A stretch of DNA of 37,194 bases, taken from NCBI GenBank assembly GCA_009695195.1, contig SIBJ01000032.1, positions 1 through 37,194 of the forward strand. Reading direction: 5' to 3'. The notes below the pieces were generated by a model. That model saw only the letters and a program-made list of their open reading frames with translations, was not told the DNA's origin and made no database searches. The stretch's first letter is position 1, and each line of letters begins with the position of its first letter. A program made the position numbers and the translations under genes. Below are positions 27,063-35,871 of the stretch, in pieces. Origin of the DNA: Pedosphaera sp. (GTDB taxonomy: Bacteria > Verrucomicrobiota > Verrucomicrobiia > Limisphaerales > JADLHS01).

Positions 27063-27220
27063 GCTCGCCCTCACCCCAGCCCTCTCCCCCGGGGAGAGGG
27101 AGAAACGTTCGCCGCCTTTTGGAAGATAGTGAGTGGGAGATTGCCGGATGAGCTTCGGCAAATAGAAGACAGCCAATCGCTGTTCCCTCTCCCCGGGGGA
27201 GAGGGTCAGGGTGAGGGGGA
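27063..27220. mobile_element. MITE-like palindromic element, copy 2 (reverse orientation)
   Basis: A 158-base element begins GCTCGCCCTCACCCC at 27063 and ends GGGTGAGGGGGA at 27220. The reverse complement of its interior aligns with copy 1 (ACAGCGATTGGCTGT against ACAGCAATCGGCTGT, and CCGGCAATCTCC in both). It fills almost the whole gap between the fusion gene and the VCBS gene. Together the two copies flank the fusion gene in opposite orientation. Confidence 0.8.
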
Positions 27221-27251
27221 ATTGTAGCGAACAGGTTGAACCGAGAATTTT

Positions 27252-29315
27252 ATGATAACGAAACTGACAGCCTTTATTTTTGCTCTGGCCGGTTGCGCGA
27301 CGCTTCACGCGGCGGACTCCGTCGTTCTCTTCGAAGACGGCTTCGGCACGATGCGCTCGGGCGCCATTGGCAACGAGGTCGGCGCGCACCTCGAATATCA
27401 TTTCCTCCCGAAGATCAACGCCGAGGGTGCGTGGGCCATCTCGTGCTTCTCCTCCGGCGCGCCGTCGCAACGCGCGTGGCGCATCGCCCGGCACGACGGC
27501 AAACCCGTGCTTCTGCAACTTGGCGAAAACAAACTCGTTCACACGCGCCCGACCATCGTGGCCGGCGATGTTCTTTGGTCCGACTACACGCTTTACGCCC
27601 GCTTCACGCCCGAAACCAGCAAGGGCCGCAGCGGCGTCAGCTTCCGCCATCAAAACGACCGTTGTTATTATTTTCTCGGCATCCAAGATTCCAAGGCCGT
27701 GCTCAAGCGCGTGAACCACGAAAAGGATTTTCGTGTGCCGGACGAAAAGGTTTTGGCCGAGGCGCAGTTCGGCTGGAAGCCCGGCGACGAAGTCAGCGTG
27801 GAAGTTTCCGTCGCGGGCAATCGCATTGAGGCGGTCGTCAACGGCAAAACCAAACTCACCGCGACGGATGATACCTTCAAGCAGGGCCGCATCTCCTGCA
27901 CGGCCGATTTCCCGACGCGCTTCACGCAGGTGCGCGTGACGGCGAGCGCGGCGGAGCAAAAGCGTGTCGCGGCGGAGCGCGCCCGGATTGAGGCCGAATC
28001 GAAAAAGCTCCAAGCCGGCCTGCCCCAAGCGAAGTTGTGGAAGAAATTCCGCACGGACGGTTTCGGTGTCGGTCGCAACTTCCGCTTCGGCGATCTGGAT
28101 GGCGACGGTCAGTTGGATATTCTGATCTGCCAACCGCGTCATCACGGCCCAAAAGATTCAAACAGCGAAGTGGGTTGTCTCACGGCGGTGACGTTGGGCG
28201 GAAAGCAGCTCTGGCAGATTGGCGACCCGGACGCGTGGGCGGACGAGTTGACTAACGACGTCGGTTTCCAAATTCACGACATTGATGGCGACGGCAAGAA
28301 CGAAGTGATTTACTGCAAGGGCATGGAGATCATCGTCGCGGACGGCAAGACCGGCAAAACAAAGTACAAAGCGCCGATGCCGAAAACGCCGTCCTACACG
28401 ACCGCACCGCGCAATCGCTTCCCGCAAATCCTCGGCGACGCGATGATGTTTTGCGACATCCGCGGCATCGGGCGCTCCGGCGACGTTGTGGTCAAGGATC
28501 GCTACCAAAGCGTGTTTGCCTTCGATGAAAAACTTGAACCGCTCTGGCAGGGCCACTGCACAAACACCGGCCATTATCCGTTCGCCTACGACATGAACGG
28601 CGACGGCAAGGACGAGGTGTTCATCGGTTACACCGTGTTCGATCAGAAGGGTAACAAGCCTTGGTCGCTGGAAAATACTTTGGAGGATCACGCCGACTCC
28701 GTGGCCGTGGTGAAGTTGCTGCCCGACCCGAAAGCCGAGCCGCGCCTCATCATCGCGGGCAGCGACGAAGGCGTGGTGTTCGCCGACCTTCACGGGAAAA
28801 TCCTGGAGCATCATCGCGTCGGCCACGCGCAGAATCTCGCCATCGCGGATTTCCGGCCCGATATGCCTGGACTGGAAACCGTCTCGATCAACTTCTGGGG
28901 CAATCAGGGCATCGTGAATTACTACGATGCGAACGGAAAAATCTTCCACGACTTCGAACCCGCCCAGCACGGCAGCATGCTTCTGCCCGTGAACTGGACC
29001 GGCCAGCCGCCGGAGTTTTGGATTCTCTCGGCCAACGTGGAGAACGGCGGCGGGTACGACGGCTGGGGACGGAAAGTTTTCACGTTTCCCGCCGACGGCC
29101 ATCCGGACCAATGCGTCATGGCGCTGGACCTGACCGGCGATTGCCGTGATGAGATCGTGGTGTGGGATCCGTTTGAAGTCTGGATTTACACCCAGGCCGA
29201 CAATCCAAAGCCCGGCAAACTTTACAAACCCAAACATAGTCCGCTCTACAACGAGTCCAACTACCGCGCACAGGTCTCGCTGCCGGGCTGGTCGGATGAT
29301 AAACAAAAAAGATGA
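27252..29315 (+). CDS. Secreted VCBS/FG-GAP protein, rhamnogalacturonan-lyase-like
   Basis: A 687-residue protein. The N-terminus MITKLTAFIFALAGC ends in a canonical lipobox (LAGC), although cleavage later at HAAD is also possible. Residues about 25-235 are a beta-sandwich that could be carbohydrate-binding (FTPETSKGRSGVSFRHQND, CYYFLGIQDSK). A helical linker follows near 240-262. From about 275 there are FG-GAP-type calcium loops: GDLDGDGQLDILIC, DIDGDGKNEVIYC, DMNGDGKDEVFIG, and DLTGDCRDEIVVWD near the C-terminus. This last block, with VWIYTQAD after it, resembles the C-terminal end of PL11 rhamnogalacturonan lyases, but I cannot confirm catalytic residues. The TGA overlaps the ATG of the serine hydrolase gene (ATGA), so the two genes are coupled. 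Confidence 0.75.
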   Translation: MITKLTAFIFALAGCATLHAADSVVLFEDGFGTMRSGAIGNEVGAHLEYHFLPKINAEGAWAISCFSSGAPSQRAWRIARHDGKPVLLQLGENKLVHTRPTIVAGDVLWSDYTLYARFTPETSKGRSGVSFRHQNDRCYYFLGIQDSKAVLKRVNHEKDFRVPDEKVLAEAQFGWKPGDEVSVEVSVAGNRIEAVVNGKTKLTATDDTFKQGRISCTADFPTRFTQVRVTASAAEQKRVAAERARIEAESKKLQAGLPQAKLWKKFRTDGFGVGRNFRFGDLDGDGQLDILICQPRHHGPKDSNSEVGCLTAVTLGGKQLWQIGDPDAWADELTNDVGFQIHDIDGDGKNEVIYCKGMEIIVADGKTGKTKYKAPMPKTPSYTTAPRNRFPQILGDAMMFCDIRGIGRSGDVVVKDRYQSVFAFDEKLEPLWQGHCTNTGHYPFAYDMNGDGKDEVFIGYTVFDQKGNKPWSLENTLEDHADSVAVVKLLPDPKAEPRLIIAGSDEGVVFADLHGKILEHHRVGHAQNLAIADFRPDMPGLETVSINFWGNQGIVNYYDANGKIFHDFEPAQHGSMLLPVNWTGQPPEFWILSANVENGGGYDGWGRKVFTFPADGHPDQCVMALDLTGDCRDEIVVWDPFEVWIYTQADNPKPGKLYKPKHSPLYNESNYRAQVSLPGWSDDKQKR

Positions 29316-30487
29316 GACTAACGGCGGGAACTATTGCGATCTGCCTCACGCTACTTGCAACAAGCGGTGTCGCTCAACGTCAGGAAGTCGCGTCGAAGCG
29401 CGCGGTTTATTTCCCTCCGCCCGAATCGCAAGGTGGGTGGCGCAAGCTTGAAAGCCCGGATGAGATTCGCCGTCTCGGCGGAATGGACCCGGCCAAGCTC
29501 GAGGAGTTGAAGCAATGGTTGCTGAAATCCGATGACCGGCCATTCGCGGCAGTGGTCATCCGCCATGGCTACATCGTTCTCGAAGTCGTGCGCGACCACA
29601 GTTCGATCACCAACGCGAAGAACGTCGCGTCCTGCGCCAAGGCCATTTGCGCCACCGTGCTCGCCATCGCATCCGAGGAAAGTCAGCAGGGCCGCACGCC
29701 GCGCAAGATGTCGTTTGAGGATCCGGCGTTTGATTTCATTCCGTGGGCGCAGCCGTTGAGCGATCCAGGCAAGGCGCAGATCAAGGTGAAACAACTTCTC
29801 AATCACACCTCCGGCATCACGCCGGAAGGCTACGGCATCGCCAACAAGCAAACCCTCGAATACGTCATGGGCCACGGCGGCGACCGCAAGACGGCGAAAT
29901 TGTTTTTTGATCCCGGCACGACGCTCGAATACTCCACGCACGCGCTCTACCACGCCGCTTTGGTTTGTGAGAACGTTACGGGCAAACCGTACGATCAATA
30001 CTGCATCGAGCATTTGCTCAAGCCGCTGGGCGTCGAGCGTTGGTGGTTTGATATCCTCAAAGGCGACGCGCAGCATGGCGATCACGCGTCGCACTCGATG
30101 GGCCTGCCCGCGCGCGCGCTGGCCCGCATTGCCTACTGCATGTTGCGCGACGGGCGCTGGGGCAAAGAGCAAGTCATCCCCAAATGGTTCGTGGAGCAGA
30201 CCGCCGCGCCCACGCATACCGTCACCGGCGTGACGAAGAAGAGTTTTGGCCGCGACGCGCGTTCGTGGTCGCACGGCTGGGAACTGCCCGCGCTCGAAGG
30301 CGGCGACAAGGGCAAGGACATTCCGTTGGACGCGCGCTACAAACCCGGCTCCGGCGGACAAATGATATGTTTCATTCCGAGCCTGGACCTTGTCATCACG
30401 CGCCAGACGGGCAAGTCGGGCGAGTGGGATTTTGAAGGGTTCGTACGGCGGGCGGCAGCCGCAGGAGTACCGATGGGTTCAAACTAG
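29312..30487 (+). CDS. Secreted beta-lactamase-related serine hydrolase
   Basis: A 391-residue protein with a signal peptide (MRLTAGTIAICLTLLATSGVAQ). The serine-Lys motif is SCAK near residue 107 and is followed by the usual helix. LLNHTSGI marks the family core, YSTHALYHA sits where Tyr-x-Asn is normally found, and GSGGQMICFIPSLDLVI stands near the C-terminal KTG-like position. It belongs to the class C beta-lactamase/esterase superfamily and is more likely an esterase or carboxypeptidase than a true beta-lactamase. It is coupled to the VCBS gene upstream. Its stop lies only seven bases from the convergent stop of the DUF5060 gene, so the two transcripts must meet there. Confidence 0.85.
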   Translation: MRLTAGTIAICLTLLATSGVAQRQEVASKRAVYFPPPESQGGWRKLESPDEIRRLGGMDPAKLEELKQWLLKSDDRPFAAVVIRHGYIVLEVVRDHSSITNAKNVASCAKAICATVLAIASEESQQGRTPRKMSFEDPAFDFIPWAQPLSDPGKAQIKVKQLLNHTSGITPEGYGIANKQTLEYVMGHGGDRKTAKLFFDPGTTLEYSTHALYHAALVCENVTGKPYDQYCIEHLLKPLGVERWWFDILKGDAQHGDHASHSMGLPARALARIAYCMLRDGRWGKEQVIPKWFVEQTAAPTHTVTGVTKKSFGRDARSWSHGWELPALEGGDKGKDIPLDARYKPGSGGQMICFIPSLDLVITRQTGKSGEWDFEGFVRRAAAAGVPMGSN

Positions 30488-30494
30488 AGCGACG

Positions 30495-32345
30495 TTACCA
30501 AAGGTCACGCTTGGTTCGCGAGATGAGGATCGCCCAATCCTCGGCGACCTCCGAGGGTGATGACCCAAGGGCGACCATTTTACCGCCTTCGATTATTTTG
30601 CTCGAGGAGTCAAACTCGCCGGTGCGCGGATTGTACCAGCGTTGAACAAACTTCCCTCGTGCCGCTGAGAGATCGAGCGTGCCCGGGCTGCTGCCGTCGG
30701 GAACGTAGATCGCATAAACCTCTCCGGGCTTGGCGAACACCTGTCCGGTAACGAGATTGTGTTTCCCCTGAAACGTCTCCGCGCCGGTGAGCAGGTGGTC
30801 CATCGGCTCCATTTCCCAGAACGGCAGGTTTTCCTCCAGGAATTTTCGCGCGAACCAGGTGTAGCTCCAGACGGTTTCGTATTTGCGGTAATCGTCGGTC
30901 TTGATGAGCTCGTCGAGAATGCACTCGAGATCGCCGCCGGATAGATAAATCGGCCAGGTGTATTCGCGGCGATGCCGGTCGGCGGTCGCGGCGCTCGCGT
31001 TGTCGGGGAAAACTTCATCCATGTGGACGACCTGCGGCCAGCCGGCGGCGCGCGAAGCTTTGCGCCAGAATTCCACCACCGACATGTCGCGCGTCTGGAA
31101 CGACGTGACGGTGAACGGGCGGAAGCCGAGGAACGGGATCCAAGTTTTCTGCGGTTTGCCCGCCTGATGCACGGTGATCGGATGATCGTACGGGTCAACG
31201 GCCTGGATGTATTCGGCGAAACTCTTGACCACGTCCGGCTCGAGCTTGAAATCCAGATCGTATTCTTCGCAAAGATTCCATTGCAACGCGAGGTGATGCC
31301 CGAAGCGCGCGATGAGTTCGCGGTAATAAATTTTCCGTTCCACGCCGAGCGTGCCGTCGTCGAGTTCCTTTTTGTTCGGCGCTTCGGCTTCGTTGAGGAC
31401 GAAGTGCAGGAAGATCGAGCGGCGCTGCGCGTGATCGAGAACGGTTTCCCACTGCCGCAACTTCGCGAGGTCGAAATGCAGATTGTCATTCGTCGCCGCG
31501 CCTTTGGGATTGATCGGCCCTAGATACGGCCAGGCGTTTTTGCCATCGCCGCCGATGTTCATCGGCAGGAAGTAGAGGTTGTTCATGTGCTGCGACGAGA
31601 GATAATTCAGCGCGCCGATGATCGCCTTCCCTTTGCCGCCGTCCCAATCCGGATCGCCAGGCCGCCAGTCCTGGACGTGATTCGTGAAGCGATGCGTCGC
31701 CTTGGGTGTGTTCGTGAAGCCAACGTAGCCGAGAAAATCCTCCGGCTCGTCCGTGCCGCCCTTGAGCCAGTAAGGGCCGTCGCGGAATTTCAGGTAGAAC
31801 TTTCCGACGTATTCGAGCCGGCCCCATTTCAAATAACCGGGCGCGTTCGGGTTCTGCAGCTTGACGACAAAACTTCCTTGCGCTCCATCGAAGGCAACCG
31901 GCTCGCCAGCGTTCGCGTCGAGACTCACCGCGACTTGCGGCCCTTTGCGGAACGAAGCCTTGAACTGCCAGCGCCCGGTTTCGTCCGGCGAGAAGAGCAC
32001 GCGCCAGACAGTTCCCGCGCGACCGCCCTGGCCGTCGCCGTCAAAAAAGCCGGGGACATCATACTTTTTTCCATTGGGTCCGTGGAAGACGACTTGAAGG
32101 CGATAGTCGAGAAAGGGATTCGGTTGGCTGTCCGCCGCGTCCGAAGTCGGGCCGTGGAAGGCGATCGCGACGGCCTGCCACTTCTTGAGATTTCCCGCGA
32201 CGGAATAATCCGCCGCCGTGCGGCCATTCCGGTTGGCGTCGGAGGCGCAGCCGCAGGCGGCCAGCAATCCAGCGGCACAGACGAGTCGTCCGAAATGCGA
32301 AAGGGCAGTCCTCAACACTCGGCTCACGGTTTGGATATTGGGCAT
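30495..32345 (-). CDS. DUF5060 and GH-like barrel lipoprotein
   Basis: About 616 residues from the ATG at 32343-32345; a GTG 21 bases upstream is possible. The signal ends LLAACGC, giving a lipoprotein Cys. DUF5060 covers residues about 45-160 (LKKWQAVAIAFHGP, SPDETGRWQFKASFRKGP). The barrel has GPYWLKGGTDEPEDFLGY, GKAIIGALNYLSSQHMNNLYF, ALQWNLCEEYDLD (candidate acid/base Glu) and VVHMDEVFPDN (second Glu). It is the stand-alone paralogue of the C-terminal two-thirds of the 24247 fusion. A glycosidase role is likely; substrate specificity cannot be read from sequence. Confidence 0.85.
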   Translation of the reverse strand: MPNIQTVSRVLRTALSHFGRLVCAAGLLAACGCASDANRNGRTAADYSVAGNLKKWQAVAIAFHGPTSDAADSQPNPFLDYRLQVVFHGPNGKKYDVPGFFDGDGQGGRAGTVWRVLFSPDETGRWQFKASFRKGPQVAVSLDANAGEPVAFDGAQGSFVVKLQNPNAPGYLKWGRLEYVGKFYLKFRDGPYWLKGGTDEPEDFLGYVGFTNTPKATHRFTNHVQDWRPGDPDWDGGKGKAIIGALNYLSSQHMNNLYFLPMNIGGDGKNAWPYLGPINPKGAATNDNLHFDLAKLRQWETVLDHAQRRSIFLHFVLNEAEAPNKKELDDGTLGVERKIYYRELIARFGHHLALQWNLCEEYDLDFKLEPDVVKSFAEYIQAVDPYDHPITVHQAGKPQKTWIPFLGFRPFTVTSFQTRDMSVVEFWRKASRAAGWPQVVHMDEVFPDNASAATADRHRREYTWPIYLSGGDLECILDELIKTDDYRKYETVWSYTWFARKFLEENLPFWEMEPMDHLLTGAETFQGKHNLVTGQVFAKPGEVYAIYVPDGSSPGTLDLSAARGKFVQRWYNPRTGEFDSSSKIIEGGKMVALGSSPSEVAEDWAILISRTKRDLW

Positions 32346-32498
32346 GTTGTTTGATCGCGGCGACACGCACCGCGGGGCCGAGAGTAGATTTCAGTTCCTG
32401 GCTGGCATAGTAGGAAATCATCGAAAAGTTGGACGAACTTCTGCGCGGCCCACGCGGGTCGCCGGGAAGATTCCCCGGCGCTCGCCTGGCGGCGGGAA

Positions 32499-32530
32499 TT
32501 TCGTCTCAGTTTTGAATCATTTCTTGCTAG
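32499..32530 (+). promoter_or_regulatory. Two-block conserved motif, copy B
   Basis: TTTCGTC, 15 bases, then TTCTTGCTAG, ending 84 bases before the ATG of the second pectate lyase. It differs from copy A at four of 32 positions. The 269-base gap around it holds no gene that I can see. Confidence 0.5.
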
Positions 32531-32614
32531 GCAGGAATTTTCCCGCCGCACAGAATCGCTTCGTGCGGTGACAACGACGGAGCCGGTCGTCACTGCGGCG
32601 GCAAGACAACCACA

Positions 32615-33656
32615 ATGAGCGACAGAAAATTCTCCCGGGCCCTGCGGCTTGCCTCAATGGCACTCGCGGTCTGCCTTGTTCAAACGGTTGATGGCGCGGG
32701 AAAATATCTCCCCGCATTTCCCGGCGCAGAGGGCTTCGGCTCGTTCACACCCGGTGGGCGCGGCGGCAAGGTTCTCTTCGTCACCACGCTGGAGGACTAT
32801 GATCCCTCGAAAGGCGAAGCGCCCATCCCCGGCAGTCTGCGCCAGGTCATCGCCACGAAAGGTCCGCGCCAAATCCTTTTCAAAACTTCCGGCACGATTT
32901 TTCTGAAATCGGTCCTCGTCGTGCGCGAACCCTTCCTCACCATCGCCGGCCAGACCGTACCGGGCGACGGCATTTGCATCGCGCGCTACACGACGCGCGT
33001 CGAAGCGCACGACGTCATCATTCGTCACGTCCGCTTCCGGCTGGGCGATGAAGCGCGCGCCGAACTCGGCACGCTTGACGTTTCCAGCACGCACGATGTC
33101 ATTCTCGATCATTGCTCGATCAGTTGGTCCATGGACGAGAACTGCACGTTGCACGGCCCCGGTGTGCGCAACGTGACCGTGCAGTGGTGTCTGATTTACG
33201 AGGGCCTCAACCGCAGTTTTCATCCCAAGGGCGAGCACGGGCACGGGTCGCTGCTGCGGACGGATGGCGGCGCGCTCAGCATTCATCACAGTGTCTATGC
33301 GCACAACAACGCGCGCAACCCCCGCCCCGGAGGCTACGAGGACACACCGGGCGTGCTCCTCGATTTCCGCAATAACGTCGTCTATGACTGGGGCGCAACC
33401 TCCGGCTACAGCGGGCTGGAACGAACGCGCCTCAATTACGTCGGGAATTATTTCAAGCCCGGCCCCTCGACCAGCGTCGCCGTGCGCGAGTTCGGCTTCA
33501 GCGTCCAGACGTTCCGGACCAAAATGTTTCTGGCCGACAATTTCTTTTTCGACAAACCACAAACGACGGCGGAGAACTGGCGACTGGTTCGCAAGTGGGG
33601 CAAGTGGGACGGCGAAATCAAGAATACCAACATCGTGCCCGAACCGTTCCCCGCGC
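32615..33656 (+). pseudogene. Second pectate-lyase-like protein, 3' end lost
   Basis: A signal peptide (residues 1-28, ending TVDGA) precedes the lyase core: FPGAEGFGSFTPGGRGGKV, PRQILFKTSGTIFLKS and TIAGQTVPGDGICIARY, then HDVILDHCSISWSMDEN and VQWCLIYEGLN. These are the beta-helix signatures shared with the broken lyase at 4313-6984. The lyase sequence is intact to NIVPEPFPA at about 33650; there it runs into an FGE-sulfatase fragment in another frame, so the normal C-terminal part is absent. The open frame happens to continue out of frame through the FGE fragment and into the isomerase, giving an artificial 748-codon reading. Confidence 0.75.
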
Positions 33657-34058
33657 TGCCGAGCGGGCACGACCACGCCGTTCAACACTGGCGTGCTCAT
33701 CACGACCGATCAGGCGAACTTCGACGGCAAATTCGTTTATCCCGGCGGGCAACCTGGAATCTACCGGCACGAACCGACCCCCGTGCGCACCTTCAAACCC
33801 AACGCGTAGGGCCTCTACGATATGCACGGCAACGCGTATCAGTGGTGCTCGGACTGGTACGGCAAGTATCCCGGCGGCCCGGCGACCGATCCGGCCGGCC
33901 CGGGCGACGGTGCGGACCGGGTTATTCGCGGCGGCAAATACGGCAGCGGCCCGCGCTACGTTCGTTCCGCCGCGCGGTATTCCTACACACCGCACAACGC
34001 GTCGGTGGTCTTCGGCTTTCGCGTTGTGATGGAAGCGGCTTCAGAAAAATCAAAATAA
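33657..34058 (+). pseudogene. C-terminal fragment of a formylglycine-generating-enzyme-like (SUMF1/FGE-sulfatase) protein with an internal TAG
   Basis: In the third plus frame the sequence reads CRAGTTTPFNTG, then PNA-TAG-GLYDMHGNAYQWCSDWY, then RVIRGGKYGSGPRYVRSAARY and FGFRVVME, ending at TAA 34056-34058. This is the second half of the FGE-sulfatase domain; the family consensus at the stop position is NAWGLYDMHGN, so TAG at 33807-33809 replaces a Trp (one base change from TGG). The N-terminal half is missing and the fragment starts exactly where the pectate lyase ends. Confidence 0.75.
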
Positions 34059-34861
34059 AAATCGGCACGACCAGTTTTGGATTTCGTTACGCGTTCCTCG
34101 ACCCGGCGAACACGCCGACGTTCGTCGAGATGATCCGTCAGGCGCGGGAGGCCGGCGTGGAGCGGCTCCAGATTTGCGAAAACACCCGCCCGCTTGAAGT
34201 CTCGAAGGCGGAGTGGCGTGAGGCGTTGAAGTGCGCCGCCGATCTCGGCGTGGAGATTCAACTCGGTTGCAAGGCGCTGAAACCAGAGATAGTCGAGCGC
34301 TACATCGCGCTCGCGCAGGAACTCGCCTGCAACCAACTTCGTATCGTGATGGAAGACCCGGACCATCACGAGCACGCCACGCGCGAAAACGCCACGCGCC
34401 TGCTGGCTGACATCGTCCCGAAACTGCAACGCGCCGGGCTGCGTCTAGCCATCGAGAACCATTTCGACAGTTCCTCGACGCTGCTCGTCGAACTGGCGTC
34501 GCCTTATCCCGCCGAGGTCGTCGGCTTTTGCGTGGACACGGCGAATTCGCTGCGAAGTTTCGAGCCGTCGCTCGAAGTACTGCGCCTGCTCCGTGAACGC
34601 GCGTATTGCTATCACCTGAAAGATTATCGCGTCGTCGGCTCGATGATCAGCTTCGCCGTCGTGGGTGCGCCGCTCGGCGAAGGCGATCTCGATCTCGACG
34701 GCTGTTTGCGGATGATTTTCGAGCGGAAGCCCGTGCCGCATTTGTTCGTGGAAACCTGGACGCCTTCGGAAAACAATCGCGACCGCGACGTCGCGCTCGA
34801 TGCGCAGTGGGTGCGGTTGTCGGTGAAGAATCTCCGTGGTCGTCTCCCGCACGAGACGTGA
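34055..34861 (+). CDS. Sugar-phosphate isomerase/epimerase (xylose-isomerase-like barrel), start codon absent
   Basis: 268 residues from IKIGTTSFGFRYAF. Conserved metal-site elements are present: RLAIENHFD, GFCVDTANS, YHLKDYR and LFVETW, as in the AP endonuclease 2/xylose-isomerase-like TIM-barrel family. Proteins of this family normally begin M-K-I-G; here the codon is ATA (34055-34057) and no in-frame ATG, GTG or TTG lies near. A single G instead of A would restore ATG and, at the same time, a TGA stop for the FGE fragment in the ATGA overlap common in this region. The protein body is otherwise complete, so it is either expressed from a rare start or recently inactivated. Confidence 0.7.
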   Translation: MKIGTTSFGFRYAFLDPANTPTFVEMIRQAREAGVERLQICENTRPLEVSKAEWREALKCAADLGVEIQLGCKALKPEIVERYIALAQELACNQLRIVMEDPDHHEHATRENATRLLADIVPKLQRAGLRLAIENHFDSSSTLLVELASPYPAEVVGFCVDTANSLRSFEPSLEVLRLLRERAYCYHLKDYRVVGSMISFAVVGAPLGEGDLDLDGCLRMIFERKPVPHLFVETWTPSENNRDRDVALDAQWVRLSVKNLRGRLPHET

Positions 34862-34907
34862 CGCTACTGCCACGGCCAGATGCCGGTCGCGCCACTCCGG
34901 TTCTTCG

Positions 34908-35483
34908 TCAGTCGCGGGGCTTGCCAAAACGCAAGGACTCCTTGCGGACCGCGTCGAAGTAAGGATTGTTCGTGCTCTTGTCCAGGGCGTAAGTGACGAC
35001 GCCCTCGCAAAGGCCGGCGCGCTGCGCGTCGAGTGAGAACCGCACCCATTCAGCGATGCGCTCCGGTGAATTGGGTTCCCCATGTCGTCCTTTGAACTCT
35101 CCTGCCTGGGCCGCGGTCATCACGATCAACGGAATATGAAAGCCGCCCTTGCCCGGCGGCTGTTCGTTGCCGAAGCCCGTGGTGAACGGGCCTTGCTTCG
35201 CCACCTTCCACTTTTCCGGCTGGGTGAAATCCGATTCCAGGCGCAGACCCTCGGCGCGCAAATCCCGCAGACTCCAGATAAGGGCAAAATCACTCACGCC
35301 TTGCCGTTCGGTCAGGCGGAAGGAAATCGTCACCCGTTTTTTGCCGCGCGCTTGAGCGGGCACGTCCACGTCCACGTCGTGCCACCACGGACGACCGTCG
35401 GCGCCGTCCTGCGTCCAGACCGCGGCGCCGTCCACCAGTACTTCCTTGAGATGATATCCCGATGGGGTGCCGGGATAAGCGGA
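34908..35483 (-). pseudogene. 3' fragment of an unidentified secreted protein
   Basis: About 190 residues from [16 protein letters not shown] to SLRFGKPRD. The first part is a beta-sandwich-like segment ([19 protein letters not shown]), followed by TGFGNEQPPGKGGFHIPLIV and RHGEPNSPERIAEWVRFSL. I recognise no named family. There is no start codon at its 5' edge; it follows directly, in another frame, from a prepilin leader gene. Confidence 0.55.
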
Positions 35484-35764
35484 AACGAGGGGAGGTAATC
35501 CCGGCTACCGCCCGCGTACAGGTTCGCAACGACGCCCCATTGCCGATAATTCGACGTGCAATTGATGACTTTGGCGCGGAATTTTGCCTTACTCAAGGCT
35601 GGCAGCAACATCGCGGCTAGAATGGCAATGATGGCGATGACGACCAGGAGTTCAATCAACGTGAAGGCCCTGCCCGCGGCACCACGCTGGACACACTCGG
35701 CAAAGTCCGGAGAATCCGACCGCTTCCGCGGCAGACGGCACCCGGACTGTGAAGTAACGGACAT
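35484..35764 (-). pseudogene. Prepilin-like (type II secretion/pilin) N-terminal fragment
   Basis: From the ATG at 35762-35764, after about 30 residues, comes [17 protein letters not shown], the prepilin-peptidase cleavage region and hydrophobic helix of the very common verrucomicrobial pilin-like secreted proteins. [26 protein letters not shown] follows in two conserved stretches, and then the sequence jumps frame into an unrelated protein near 35484. The C-terminal domain is lost. A longer reading from 35836 is possible. Confidence 0.65.
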
Positions 35765-35871
35765 GATGCCTACTATGACTACGGCTGGATGCCATTGCCT
35801 TGTAGGAACCAATGAAATAATTGGATAATACTCCACGGGTTTGCCGGCGTTTGTTGGCGCGGCTGACGGAG

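Noticed and set aside
4832..33809. Reassignment of TAG to a sense codon, suggested by three internal TAG codons in otherwise open genes.
   Set aside because: TAG also ends several genes at their natural C-termini (2854, 4313, 11229, 30487), and the residues replaced do not look identical. Nonsense mutation or sequence error is simpler.
32615..34861. A single 748-residue pectate lyase-isomerase fusion protein.
   Set aside because: Residues about 350-480 are an out-of-frame reading of an FGE-sulfatase fragment, so the continuous frame is accidental.
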